A DNA stretch of 64,000 bases from Streptomyces geranii (lineage in GTDB: Bacteria > Actinomycetota > Actinomycetes > Streptomycetales > Streptomycetaceae): the NCBI RefSeq assembly GCF_002954775.1, contig NZ_PJME01000022.1:1-64000 (forward strand). The letters are read 5' to 3'. The notes beneath the pieces were generated by a model, which saw nothing but the letters and a program-made list of their open reading frames with translations, ran no database searches and was not told where the DNA came from. Each line of letters begins with the position of its first letter. Position 1 is the first letter of the stretch. The position numbers and the translations under genes are program-made. Positions 35,438 through 44,234 of this stretch are shown here, piece after piece.

Positions 35438-37084
35438 GTGTCCGAAGAACCGGGCAGTGAACGTGTGATCGCGGGCCGCTACCGGCTGCTCTCGCCGCTC
35501 GGCGAGGGCGGTATGGGCACGGTGTGGCTGGCCCGGGACGAGGTGCTGCACCGCGAGGTCGCCGTCAAGGAGGTGCGCGCCCCCCACGGGCTGCCGACCT
35601 CCGAGGTCGAACGGATGTACGCCAGGCTGGAGCGCGAGGCCTGGGCAGCCGCCCGGGTCTCGAACCGGAACGTCGTGACGGTGTACGACGTGGCCAGCGA
35701 AGAGGGCCGGCCCTGGATCGTCATGGAGGTGGTCCGGGGCATCTCGCTCGCGGACCAGTTGGACGCCGAGGGTCCGCTGTCGCCGCAGCGGGCCGCGCAC
35801 ATCGGCGCCGAGGTGCTCGCGGCGCTGCGGGCGGCGCACGAGGCCGGGGTGCTGCACCGGGACGTGAAACCGGCCAACGTGCTGCTGTCCAACGACGGCC
35901 GGGTCGTGCTCACCGACTTCGGGATCGCGACCGTCGAGGGCAGTTCGGCCCTCACCATGACCGGCGAGGTCATCGGCTCACCCGAATTCCTGGCGCCCGA
36001 GCGGGCGTTGGGGCGCACGCCGGGTCCCGAGTCGGACCTGTGGTCGCTGGGCGTGCTGCTGTACGCGGCGGTGGAGGGCAACTCCCCCTTCCGTCAGGAC
36101 ACCCCGCTGAGCACCCTGCGGGCCATCGTGGACGAGGAGTTGCCGCCGCCGCTGCGGGCGGGGCCGCTGACGCCGGTGATCGAGGGGCTGCTGCGCAAGG
36201 ACCCGGCCCAGCGCATCGCCGCCGAGCAGGCCGAGCACGATCTGCGGATCGTCGGCGCCGGGGGCACCCTGCGTACGGACGCCGTCCAGCCTCCCCCGTA
36301 CACACCGACGATCGCGGGCTTCCCGCAGTCGCCCGCGACGCCTCCGCAGCCGACTCCCGTGCCCACGGCGGCGACCCGGCCGGTGCCGTCCCCGTCGGAC
36401 ACGTACGCCACCGGCCGCCCGGCCGGACCGGACCGCAACCGGCGCGCGGGGATCGTCCTGGTGGCGGGCCTCGTCGCGGTCGCGCTGGCGCTGGCCGGAC
36501 TGACGTACGCCCTGCTGAACGGCAACGGCGGCGGGAACGACGACAGCGCGGGGGCCGGGAGCAGCACGCAGCAGAGCAACGGCGCTACGGACGCCGGGAG
36601 TTCACCGAAGAACAGTCCCAGTGACCCGGGGGACGAGGAGACGAGCGAGACCCCGAGCGGCGACGACGGCGGTACGACGTCCAAGCCCGCGCAGACCGTC
36701 GAGGTCAAGGTCGTCGGGTCGGGCACCGAGTACTCGGGGGCCTGTCCGCCGCCCGATTCCGAGGCGCCCGGGTTCACCGCGACCTTCACGGTGGGCAATG
36801 TGCCCGCGCAGGTGTCCTACCGGTGGGTCACGGAGACCGGCGAGGCGCCCGAACAGGGCTGGCGGACGCTGTCGTTCGGGGCGGGCGGCGGGAAGACCAA
36901 GCAGAACAAGGTCTTCGTGACGACGTACGACGAGAGCGGGACGATCGAGAACGCGATCGGGGTGGAGGTCCGCGACCCGGTGAGCGTGAAGTCCAACACC
37001 GTGCCGTTCTCGGTGACTTGTGAGACCGAGACGGAGACGGAGACCCCGACGGACGGGGCCTCCACTCCCACCGCTTCGCCCTGA
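35438..37084 (+). CDS. Transmembrane Ser/Thr protein kinase (PknB-like)
   Basis: This 548-aa protein has a complete kinase domain (about residues 8-265): glycine loop LGEGGMGTVW, ATP Lys in VAVKEV, catalytic loop HRDVKPANVLL, DFG in LTDFGIA and APE in PEFLAPERALG. A proline-rich linker, one span (GIVLVAGLVAVALALAGLTYALL, about 337-360) and a Ser/Gly-rich stalk lead to an extracellular beta domain of about 110 residues. The extracellular part contains two Cys and is not a PASTA repeat, so the signal sensed probably differs from peptidoglycan fragments. GTG start. Substrates are unknown. Confidence 0.92.
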   Translation: MSEEPGSERVIAGRYRLLSPLGEGGMGTVWLARDEVLHREVAVKEVRAPHGLPTSEVERMYARLEREAWAAARVSNRNVVTVYDVASEEGRPWIVMEVVRGISLADQLDAEGPLSPQRAAHIGAEVLAALRAAHEAGVLHRDVKPANVLLSNDGRVVLTDFGIATVEGSSALTMTGEVIGSPEFLAPERALGRTPGPESDLWSLGVLLYAAVEGNSPFRQDTPLSTLRAIVDEELPPPLRAGPLTPVIEGLLRKDPAQRIAAEQAEHDLRIVGAGGTLRTDAVQPPPYTPTIAGFPQSPATPPQPTPVPTAATRPVPSPSDTYATGRPAGPDRNRRAGIVLVAGLVAVALALAGLTYALLNGNGGGNDDSAGAGSSTQQSNGATDAGSSPKNSPSDPGDEETSETPSGDDGGTTSKPAQTVEVKVVGSGTEYSGACPPPDSEAPGFTATFTVGNVPAQVSYRWVTETGEAPEQGWRTLSFGAGGGKTKQNKVFVTTYDESGTIENAIGVEVRDPVSVKSNTVPFSVTCETETETETPTDGASTPTASP

Positions 37085-37103
37085 GTGGACAGCGGCCGTT
37101 CGG

Positions 37104-37910
37104 TCAGGCGGCGCCGGTGAACACCGGCAGATAACCGCCCGACTGGCCGGCGGCCGTCGGGTGGTAGGACTCGCCGACGTTGAGCAGGTTGAGGCTGTGC
37201 AGCCAGGAGCTGCCGGAGCAGAGCTCGTGGCCAGTGAAGGGCTTCCTGACGTCACCGAAGGTGAAGCCGTGGTCGGCGGCCCGCTTGGCGAGCGCGTTGT
37301 TGAGGTGGTCGGAGGCTCCGTTGATGGCGGCCCGCTTGGTCTCGGAGAGGCCGAGGCAGGTCTGGCCGAGCTTGTAGAAGCGGGGGTAGCCCAGGACGAC
37401 GACGTGGGCGGCGGGCGCCCGCGAGGTGATCGCGTCGTAGACCTTGTCGAGCTGGCCGGGGAGGGTCGAGTCGACGTACGCCTTGGCGGTGTTGATGCGG
37501 GAGACGCACGCGCTGTCGGACTGGAGCACACAGGTCGTCATGACGTCGGCGAAGCCCGCGTCGTTGCCGCCGACGCTGATCGAGACGAGGCCGGTGGCGG
37601 AGCCGAGCGGGGTCAGCTGACTCGCCAGAACATCACCCGTTCGGGCGCCCGAGCAGGCCGTGAAGTTGAAGCTGGAGGGTGAGTGGGCGGCGGCCCAGAG
37701 GTACGGGTACGCCTTCGTGCTGCGCTTGCAGTCGCCGCTTGAGCCGATGTAGCTGCCGGAGCCGACGCCCGAGGAATAGGAGTCTCCGAGGGCCACATAG
37801 CCGGTGGGGGCGGCGAGTTGGGACGCCTGCGCCGACGTGGCCCCGGTGAGGGCGGTGCCGGTGGCGAGGAGGAGCGAGGTCACGTATGCCGTAATTCGGG
37901 AACGTCTCAT
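37104..37910 (-). CDS. Secreted SGNH/GDSL lipase-esterase
   Basis: This 268-aa protein has a Sec signal (cleavage near AQA-S). The SGNH blocks are visible: YVALGDSYSSGVG (nucleophile Ser44), the oxyanion Gly in CSGARTGDVL, GGNDAGF with the block III Asn, and the catalytic His in ESYHPTAAGQ. Six cysteines match the three disulphides of the Streptomyces rimosus-type extracellular lipase, which has the same length. It should hydrolyse ester lipids outside the cell. The start is the ATG at 37910 with GGGAGG. It is convergent with the kinase gene (20-nt gap). Confidence 0.92.
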   Translation of the reverse strand: MRRSRITAYVTSLLLATGTALTGATSAQASQLAAPTGYVALGDSYSSGVGSGSYIGSSGDCKRSTKAYPYLWAAAHSPSSFNFTACSGARTGDVLASQLTPLGSATGLVSISVGGNDAGFADVMTTCVLQSDSACVSRINTAKAYVDSTLPGQLDKVYDAITSRAPAAHVVVLGYPRFYKLGQTCLGLSETKRAAINGASDHLNNALAKRAADHGFTFGDVRKPFTGHELCSGSSWLHSLNLLNVGESYHPTAAGQSGGYLPVFTGAA

Positions 37911-38221
37911 GGAACCTCCCTTTAGCAGGATCTCTGCCACAACGTTCGTACCAACTACGCGTGTTGAACGGAAGTGTCCATGCCAAGACTTTCCGGCCCC
38001 CAACGGGTCGGATCACCTCCGTTCACGTTTCGTCGAATTGCGTGCTCATGACATGCGTGTGACAAGGTGTCCAGCCTCTTGAGCAACTCCCGCGCATGAC
38101 CGAGTCTTTACCTCAGCCCGGGCGGAACGCGACGCTCCGGGCCGTGCCCGCACGTGCGGGCACCCCCCACAGACGCGCCCGTATCCAGGCGTGTGCTGCC
38201 TAAGAGGAGGACTCCCTCGTA

Positions 38222-39433
38222 ATGGCACAACTGCGCAGCAAGAAGATCCGTACCGCCGCGACCACCGTCGTGGCAGCCGCCGCTCTCGTCGGCGGATTCA
38301 CCGCCCTTCCCGCCCAGGCCGCCCCGGCACCCGCCGAGGGCAAGGTGCTGGCCGCCGGCTCCCCCACAGCCGTCAAGGACAGCTACATCGTCACGCTCAA
38401 GAAGACGGCGGGCCTCAAGGCCGCGTCGAGCGCCGGCAAGAGTCTGATCAGCGAGTACGGCGGCACGGTGAAGAAGACGTTCAGCACCGCGCTGAACGGC
38501 TACACGGCGACCCTGTCCGCGGTCGAGGCCCGCAGACTCGCCGCCGACCCCGCGGTCGCCTCCGTCGAGCAGAACCAGACGGTGCACGTCGACGCAACGC
38601 AGACCAGCGCCCCCTGGGGCCTGGACCGCATCGACCAGGCCGCCCTGCCGCTGTCCGGCACGTACACCTACCCGGACACGGCGGGCGCGGGCGTCACGGC
38701 GTACGTCATCGACACCGGCGTCCGCATCACGCACTCCCAGATCAGCGGTCGGGCCACCAACGGCTACGACGCGGTGGACGGTGACAACGTCGCGCAGGAC
38801 GGCAACGGCCACGGCACGCACGTCGCCACGACCATCGCGGGCTCGACCTACGGTGTCGCCAAGGCGGCGAAGATCGTGGCGGTCCGGGTGCTCAACAACG
38901 CCGGTTCCGGCACCACGGCCGGTGTCGTCGCGGGCATCGACTGGGTGACCGCGAACCACAGCGGCCCCTCCGTCGCCAACATGTCGCTCGGCGGCGGCGC
39001 GTCCACCGCGCTCGACACGGCCGTGGCCAACTCCATAGCCAGCGGAGTCACCTACGCGATCGCGGCGGGCAACAACAACGCCAACGCCTCGTCGTACTCC
39101 CCCGCGCGGGTCGCGGCGGCCATCACGGTCGGCGCCACCACCAGCACGGACGCCCGCGCGAGCTACTCGAACTACGGCTCGGTCCTGGACATCTTCGCCC
39201 CGGGTTCCTCGATCACGGCGGGCTGGTACACCAGCGACACCGCGACGAACACGATCTCCGGTACGTCGATGGCCACCCCGCACGTCGCGGGTGCGGCTGC
39301 CGTCTACCTCGCGAGCCACACCTCGGCCACCCCGGCCCAGGTCGCCACGGCCCTCACCGGCGGTGCCACCACCGGTGTGGTCACCAGCCCGGGCACCGGT
39401 TCCCCGAACCGCCTCCTGCGGCTCGTCCCGTAA
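38222..39433 (+). CDS. Secreted subtilisin-like serine protease (S8) with I9 propeptide
   Basis: This 403-aa preproprotein has a Sec signal (about 33 residues), an inhibitor I9 propeptide (DSYIVTLKKTAGLK through VASVEQNQTV) and an S8 proteinase-K-like catalytic domain. The triad is Asp164 (YVIDTGV), His197 (NGHGTHVA) and Ser349 (SGTSMATPHVAGA). It ends without a C-terminal beta domain. It acts outside the cell on proteins. Ribosome site AAGAGGAGG. The 311-nt gap before it is AT-richer than usual and holds the promoters of this gene and of the divergent lipase; no clear consensus boxes were found there. Confidence 0.94.
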   Translation: MAQLRSKKIRTAATTVVAAAALVGGFTALPAQAAPAPAEGKVLAAGSPTAVKDSYIVTLKKTAGLKAASSAGKSLISEYGGTVKKTFSTALNGYTATLSAVEARRLAADPAVASVEQNQTVHVDATQTSAPWGLDRIDQAALPLSGTYTYPDTAGAGVTAYVIDTGVRITHSQISGRATNGYDAVDGDNVAQDGNGHGTHVATTIAGSTYGVAKAAKIVAVRVLNNAGSGTTAGVVAGIDWVTANHSGPSVANMSLGGGASTALDTAVANSIASGVTYAIAAGNNNANASSYSPARVAAAITVGATTSTDARASYSNYGSVLDIFAPGSSITAGWYTSDTATNTISGTSMATPHVAGAAAVYLASHTSATPAQVATALTGGATTGVVTSPGTGSPNRLLRLVP

Positions 39434-39472
39434 CACCCGTCCCGCACAGGTGAATCGCCCGATCTGAACGAC

Positions 39473-39507
39473 AGTTCCCCGGAGGCAGCCGGCGCCTCCG
39501 GGGAACT
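39473..39507 (+). terminator. Terminator after the subtilase gene
   Basis: Perfect 14-nt arms (AGTTCCCCGGAGGC) flank a 7-nt loop, 40 nt past the stop codon. A shorter related sequence (CTCCGGGGAAC) recurs 25 nt later. Confidence 0.75.
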
Positions 39508-39652
39508 TGTCCGTCACCCCCTTCGTTCCCCTCCGGGGAACATCGCGCACGCCTGCGGGCAACGCGTCGTACGGGTTCCGCATCTTGACTCGCCCGACGC
39601 CCTGCGCGACATTGAAGCCCGGCATCCGGCGCGTCGGGGGGCAAAGTCGCCA

Positions 39653-40090
39653 ATGCAGACCATACGTATCAAGCCACCTCCATCCGACAGTGGACCGGGG
39701 GACGGTGAACCGCCTGTGCGAGGGCCGGGCAAGGACCTGTTCCCGCTGCTCGCGGGCGTGGCTGCGGCCGTCGCGGCCGTCGGCGCGGGCCTCGCGCTGA
39801 CCGGGACCGCCTCACCGCTGCGCGGACCGTTCACGCTGTTCTTCCTCCTCGCCGCACCGGCGGTCGCCGTGGGCGCGGCGCTGCGCGAACTGGAGCCGTT
39901 CGGCCGCGTGGTGACCTCCGTGGCGGCGGCGGTCGCCCTCGATCTCCTGATCGCCCAGGGCATGCTGGCGACCCATCAGTGGTCGGTCCGCGGCGGGGTC
40001 GTGGCCGTGACCGTGATCAGCTCGCTCATCCTCCTGCTGGTTCTGGTACGGCGGCGGCGCGGCCGTACGGCGAGAAGACGGACCTCCTGA
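39653..40090 (+). CDS. Small integral membrane protein of unknown function
   Basis: This 145-aa protein has a Pro-rich N-terminus followed by four hydrophobic spans (LLAGVAAAVAAVGAGLAL, FTLFFLLAAPAVAVGAAL, VTSVAAAVALDLLIAQGML, VAVTVISSLILLLVLV) and a very basic tail (RRRRGRTARRR). No known family motif is seen. It sits 1 nt before the GNAT/FemAB-like gene, so the two probably share a transcript with the polysaccharide locus. The ATG at 39653 has only a distant G-rich ribosome site. Confidence 0.7.
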   Translation: MQTIRIKPPPSDSGPGDGEPPVRGPGKDLFPLLAGVAAAVAAVGAGLALTGTASPLRGPFTLFFLLAAPAVAVGAALRELEPFGRVVTSVAAAVALDLLIAQGMLATHQWSVRGGVVAVTVISSLILLLVLVRRRRGRTARRRTS

Positions 40091-40091
40091 C

Positions 40092-41231
40092 GTGGCTGGT
40101 GACGTGGCTCGAAACCTGACTTCCGACGTGACCCTGACCGTGTACCGCCCCGGCGAACTGACCGCCGCGGACCGGGCCGCCTGGACGGCGCTGCAGGCCA
40201 AGGCCCATCTGCACGGCTCGCCCGAACTGGCGAACCCCTTCCTGTCCCCGGAGTTCGCCCTCGCGGTCGGCCGCTGCAGACGCGGCGTACGCATCGCGGT
40301 GCTCCGGGAGGGCGGGGAGCCGGCCGCCTTCTTCCCGTTCCAGAGATCCGCCGCCGGGGTCGGCCGGGCGATCGGGCTCGGCGTCTCCGACTGCCAGGGG
40401 CTGGTGCACCGCCCCGGATTCACCTGGGACGCGCGGGAGTTGCTGCGGGCCTGCGGCCTGTCGGTGTGGGAGTTCGACCACCTGGTGGAGGGCCAGGGGC
40501 CGTTCGAGGCCGAGGCCTCCGGCACCTTCCCGTCCCCGGTGATGGACGTCGACCAGGGCTACGAGGCCTATCTCGCCCAACTCCGGGCGCGCTCGCCCAA
40601 GTTCACCCGGACGACGCTCGCCAAGGAGCGCAGGCTCGGCCGGGACGCCGGCGAGGTGCGCTACGTGCACGACGAGCGGGACCCCGAGGCGCTGCGCGTG
40701 CTGATGGCGTGGAAGTCCGCCCAGTACCGCAGGACGGGCCGCAGCGACCGGTTCGCGCACCCCTGGATCACCGGCCTGGTCCAGCAGCTCTTCCACACCC
40801 GCTCCGACCCGTTCGCGGGCATCCTCTCGGTGCTGTACGCCGGCGGGAAGCCGGTCGCCGCCCACTTCGGACTGCGTACGGAACGCGTACTGGCCTGCTG
40901 GTTCCCGGCGTACGACCCGGCGTTCTCGAAGTACTCGCCGGGTCTCGTCCTGCATCTGCGGATGGCCGAGGCGGCTGCCGCCGACGGGATCGCCTATCTG
41001 GATCTGGGCCGGGGGCAGAAGGAGTACAAGGACTCCCTGAAGACCCGTGAACTCATGGTGTCCGAGGGGTGGGTGACGCGACGTCACCCGGTGGCGGTCG
41101 GACACCGGGCGCGGCGCGCTCCGGTCCGGGCGCTGCGCAACGTGGTGCTGTCCCGGCCGGAGCTGTTCGAGCCGGCCGACAGGGCGCTGAAGCGGATGGG
41201 TCAGCTCCGTTCGCGAAATCGATCAAAGTAG
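40092..41231 (+). CDS. FemAB/CelD-like GNAT acyltransferase
   Basis: This 379-aa soluble protein has the double-GNAT fold of CelD/BcsL-type proteins. Markers are NPFLSPEFALAVGRCR near the start, FTRTTLAKERRLGRD in the middle and, in the second GNAT half, GGKPVAAHFGLRTERVLACWFPAYDPAFSKYSPGLVLHLRMAEAAAADGIAYLDLGRG. Such proteins acylate or aminoacylate cell-envelope polymers and are common in polysaccharide loci. GTG start. Placement before two glycosyltransferases and a deacetylase suggests it modifies the same polymer; the acyl donor is unknown. Confidence 0.82.
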   Translation: MAGDVARNLTSDVTLTVYRPGELTAADRAAWTALQAKAHLHGSPELANPFLSPEFALAVGRCRRGVRIAVLREGGEPAAFFPFQRSAAGVGRAIGLGVSDCQGLVHRPGFTWDARELLRACGLSVWEFDHLVEGQGPFEAEASGTFPSPVMDVDQGYEAYLAQLRARSPKFTRTTLAKERRLGRDAGEVRYVHDERDPEALRVLMAWKSAQYRRTGRSDRFAHPWITGLVQQLFHTRSDPFAGILSVLYAGGKPVAAHFGLRTERVLACWFPAYDPAFSKYSPGLVLHLRMAEAAAADGIAYLDLGRGQKEYKDSLKTRELMVSEGWVTRRHPVAVGHRARRAPVRALRNVVLSRPELFEPADRALKRMGQLRSRNRSK

Positions 41232-41426
41232 CTGTCGAACGATCAAAGTGGTTGCGTAACGGGCAAACCAATAAAAAGGTGAGGGCTCGTTCCAGGTCTT
41301 GCCATAAGGGTGTAATCGTCAATACCGTCAGACATCTCACCCGCATCGGTACGTCGTCCTGTGACTCAGGGGAGGGCTCAGGGTCCACGACGACCGTCGG
41401 AGCGGGACGCGGTAGGGGGGTGCCGT

Positions 41427-41453
41427 GCTCGGTGAACGAGAATCTCGCCGAGC
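41427..41453 (+). promoter_or_regulatory. Nested hairpin in the 416-nt leader of the glycosyltransferase operon
   Basis: GCTCGG pairs with CCGAGC around an inner CGAG-AAT-CTCG stem, with TGAA bulged on one side. It lies in the gap 41232-41647, whose first 60 nt are AT-rich and end in AATAAAAAGG, a plausible promoter zone. Further 3', a palindrome (ACCCGATCGGGT) and a repeated CCAGCT follow. The leader looks structured and might be a cis-acting RNA; a distant likeness to c-di-AMP (ydaO) leaders was noted but is weak. Confidence 0.3.
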
Positions 41454-41647
41454 CGTGCCGCGAGACCGGAGACCCGATCGGGTGGCCGGCCAGCTTTGCC
41501 AGCTCACCGGGCATGCACGGAGACAGCAACAGACCGATACGGAGAGACAGTTCGTCGTGCCGTGAGTGAGAACCCCCCTTTCGAACCGGACACATAACCG
41601 GGCCGCCCAGGGGCGGGCGGTCCACCGGACCGAGAGGGACCAGACTC

Positions 41648-42445
41648 ATGAGTTCCGTTCTGCGACCGATAACGGCCGACGCGTATCGGCCGATCTCCTC
41701 ACACCTGGCGATCACGCCACCCGTGAGTGTGGTGATCCCCGCCATGAACGAGGCGGAGAACCTGCCGTACGTCTTCAAGACCCTGCCCGACTGGATCCAC
41801 GAGGTGGTCCTGGTCGACGGCAACTCCACCGACGACACCGTCGAGGTGGCGCGCGGGCTGTGGCCCGGCGTCAAGGTCGTCGAGCAGCAGGGCAAGGGCA
41901 AGGGGGACGCCCTGATCACCGGCTTCGAGGCCTGCAGCGGCGACATCATCGTGATGGTCGACGCGGACGGCTCGGCGGACGGCAACGAGATCGTGTCGTA
42001 CGTCTCCGCGCTCGTCTCGGGCGCCGACTTCGCCAAGGGCTCGCGCTTCGCCAACGGCGGTGGCACCGACGACATGACGCCCATCCGCAAGCTGGGCAAC
42101 TGGGCGCTGTGCACGGTCGTCAACAAGAAGTTCGGCGCCCGCTACACCGACCTCTGCTACGGCTACAACGCCTTCTGGCGGCACTGCCTCGACAAGATCG
42201 ACCTCGACTGCACCGGCTTCGAGATCGAGACCCTGATCAACATCCGGGTCGTCAAGGCCGGTCTCAAGGTGCAGGAGATCCCGAGCCACGAGTACCTGCG
42301 CATCCACGGCGCGAGCAATCTGCGGGCCGTGCGCGACGGGCTGCGGGTGCTGCGGGTGATCCTGAAGGAGCGCTCCAACCGGCGTGACCTGCGCGGCCGT
42401 TCGCACTCCCGCGTGCTCAGCGCGAGCCGGGGAGAGGTGTCTTGA
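41648..42445 (+). CDS. Family 2 glycosyltransferase (DPM1/undecaprenyl-type)
   Basis: This 265-aa GT-A enzyme begins with VSVVIPAMNEAENLPYVFKTLP and EVVLVDGNSTDDTVEVARG. The metal-binding triad appears as MVDADGSAD, and GYNAFWRHCL is the later acceptor region. There are no membrane spans. Its length and motifs resemble dolichol-phosphate mannose synthase-like enzymes that load sugar onto a lipid carrier. It opens a run of four overlapping genes and is the likely initiating or carrier-loading step of polymer assembly. ATG start after GAGAGGGACC. Confidence 0.9.
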   Translation: MSSVLRPITADAYRPISSHLAITPPVSVVIPAMNEAENLPYVFKTLPDWIHEVVLVDGNSTDDTVEVARGLWPGVKVVEQQGKGKGDALITGFEACSGDIIVMVDADGSADGNEIVSYVSALVSGADFAKGSRFANGGGTDDMTPIRKLGNWALCTVVNKKFGARYTDLCYGYNAFWRHCLDKIDLDCTGFEIETLINIRVVKAGLKVQEIPSHEYLRIHGASNLRAVRDGLRVLRVILKERSNRRDLRGRSHSRVLSASRGEVS

Positions 42446-43440
42446 ACCAGCTCGACGTCTCGGTGGTCGTCTGTGTCTACACCGAGGACCGCTGGGAGGA
42501 CATCCTCGCGGCGGTCGCCTCGGTGCGGGCGCAGTCGCGGCCGGCCCTGGAGACCCTCCTGGTGGTGGACCACAACCGGGCGCTCCTGGACCGGCTGACC
42601 AAGGAGTACAAGGAGACCGCCGACGTACGGGTGCTGCCCAACGCGGGCCCGCGCGGCCTGTCGGCGGGCCGCAACACCGGGATCGCCGCCTCGCACGGCG
42701 AGATCATCGCCTTCCTCGACGACGACGCCGTGGCCGAACGCGACTGGCTGCGCCACTTCGCCGACGGCTACGCGGACCCCCGGGTGCTGGCCGTAGGCGG
42801 CCGTACGATGCCGATCTGGGCGTCGGGCCGCCGGCCGGCCTGGTTCCCCGAGGAGTTCGACTGGGTGGTGGGCTGCACGTACAAGGGCCTGCCGGAAGGG
42901 CGCGTCAAGGTCCGCAACGTCCTCGGCGGGAACGCCTCGTTCCGGCGTACGGCCTTCGACGCGGCCGGTGGTTTCGCCACCGGCATCGGACGCGACGGCG
43001 ACAAGCGCCCGCTGGGCTGCGAGGAGACGGAGCTGTGCATCCGGCTCACCAGGGCCAGACCGGACGCGGTCCTGCTGATCGACGACCGCGCGGTGATCCA
43101 CCACCGGGTGCCGGAGATCCGCGAGCACTTCCGCTACTTCCGCACCCGCACCTACGCCGAGGGCCTGTCGAAGGCGCTGGTGGCCCGAAGTGTCGGCGCG
43201 GACAAGGGACTTGAGTCCGAGCGCAGGTACACCACCCGGGTGCTGCCCGCCGGGGTCGCGCGCGGTCTGCGCGACGCCGTGCTGGCCCGCCCGGGCGGCG
43301 CGGGCCGGGCGGGCGCGATCGTCGCCGGGGTGCTGACGGCGGCGGGCGGCTACGTCCTCGGGAGTGTCCGGGCCCGCAGGGGCGGGCCCACGTTCACGGT
43401 GGTGGAGATCGGACGGAGCGCCGAAGGGGGAACGGCATGA
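42442..43440 (+). CDS. Family 2 glycosyltransferase
   Basis: This 332-aa enzyme has an N-terminal GT-A domain with VSVVVCVYTEDRWEDILAAVASV, TLLVVDHNRALLDRL, GPRGLSAGRNTGIAASHGEIIAFLDDDAV (metal-binding DDD) and GGNASFRRTAFDAAGGF, then EETELCIRL. One hydrophobic segment near the C-terminus (GAIVAGVLTAAGGYVLG) may tether it to the membrane. It starts with TTG inside a TTGA overlap with the previous stop, so expression is translationally coupled. It probably extends the chain; donor and acceptor are unknown. Confidence 0.9.
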   Translation: MNQLDVSVVVCVYTEDRWEDILAAVASVRAQSRPALETLLVVDHNRALLDRLTKEYKETADVRVLPNAGPRGLSAGRNTGIAASHGEIIAFLDDDAVAERDWLRHFADGYADPRVLAVGGRTMPIWASGRRPAWFPEEFDWVVGCTYKGLPEGRVKVRNVLGGNASFRRTAFDAAGGFATGIGRDGDKRPLGCEETELCIRLTRARPDAVLLIDDRAVIHHRVPEIREHFRYFRTRTYAEGLSKALVARSVGADKGLESERRYTTRVLPAGVARGLRDAVLARPGGAGRAGAIVAGVLTAAGGYVLGSVRARRGGPTFTVVEIGRSAEGGTA

Positions 43441-44234
43441 GCACGCCCGTACCGATCCTCATGTACCACTCGGTCGCCACCGAACCGAACGACGCGACCA
43501 GGACCCTGTCGGTGGCTCCGGAGGCGTTCGCCGAACAGCTGGCGCTGCTGGCCGACCGGGGCTTCACGCCCGTCAACACGGCCGACCTGGCGGCGAGTTG
43601 GCGCTCCGGCCGCCCGCTCCCGTACCGCCCGCTGCTGATCACCTTCGACGACGGCTACGAGGGCGTCCACCGGCACGCGCTGCCGGTGCTCGCCAAGTAC
43701 GGTTTCCCGTCCACCCTGTTCGTGTCGACGGGCTGGCTCAGGGGCCCGTACGACACCGGCGGCGGCCTCGACACCATGCTCGACTGGGACCAGGTGCGCG
43801 AACTCGCGGACGGGGGCGTCGAGATCGGCGGCCACAGCCATACGCACCCGGAGCTGGACCGGCTCGACGACGACGCGCTGCGCTTCGAGCTGACCCGCTG
43901 CCGTGAGGTCGTCGCGGGTGAACTGGCCGCCGTACCCGTGTCGTTCGCCTATCCGTACGGCTACTCCAGCCGCCGGGTGCGGGCGGCGGTACGGGCGGCC
44001 GGGTTCACCCAGGCGCTGGCCGTCGGCAACGGTCTGGCCCGCCGGGAGCAGGGGCCGTACGCCCTGCGGCGGGTCACCGTGCGCCGCTCCACCGGTATCG
44101 AGGAGTTCGCGCGGCTGGCCGAAGGCCGGTCGATCGCCCGCGACTTCGCCCGGGACCGTGCCCTCACCAAGGGGTACGCCATCGTCCGCAGAGCACGCCA
44201 GGTCCGCCGGAAGGCCATCAGTTCCCGTGTCTGA
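43437..44234 (+). CDS. Polysaccharide deacetylase (NodB homology, CE4)
   Basis: This 265-aa protein has the CE4 motifs: LITFDDGYEGV (catalytic and metal Asp), GGHSHTHPELD (His pair) and VSFAYPYGYSS. It has no signal peptide, so it probably acts on a cytoplasmic lipid-linked intermediate, or is exported by an unrecognised route. It should remove N-acetyl groups from an amino sugar. It overlaps its neighbour on each side (ATGA upstream, 8 nt downstream), tying it to the glycosyltransferases and the flippase fusion. Confidence 0.9.
   Translation: MSTPVPILMYHSVATEPNDATRTLSVAPEAFAEQLALLADRGFTPVNTADLAASWRSGRPLPYRPLLITFDDGYEGVHRHALPVLAKYGFPSTLFVSTGWLRGPYDTGGGLDTMLDWDQVRELADGGVEIGGHSHTHPELDRLDDDALRFELTRCREVVAGELAAVPVSFAYPYGYSSRRVRAAVRAAGFTQALAVGNGLARREQGPYALRRVTVRRSTGIEEFARLAEGRSIARDFARDRALTKGYAIVRRARQVRRKAISSRV

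Noticed and set aside
41513..41569. 18-codon frame in the glycosyltransferase leader
   Set aside because: It starts with ATG but has no ribosome site and no codon bias; too short to support.
43903..44226. Longer N-terminus for the flippase fusion
   Set aside because: The added 108 residues overlap the deacetylase gene in another frame and are Arg/Pro/Ser-rich shadow sequence.
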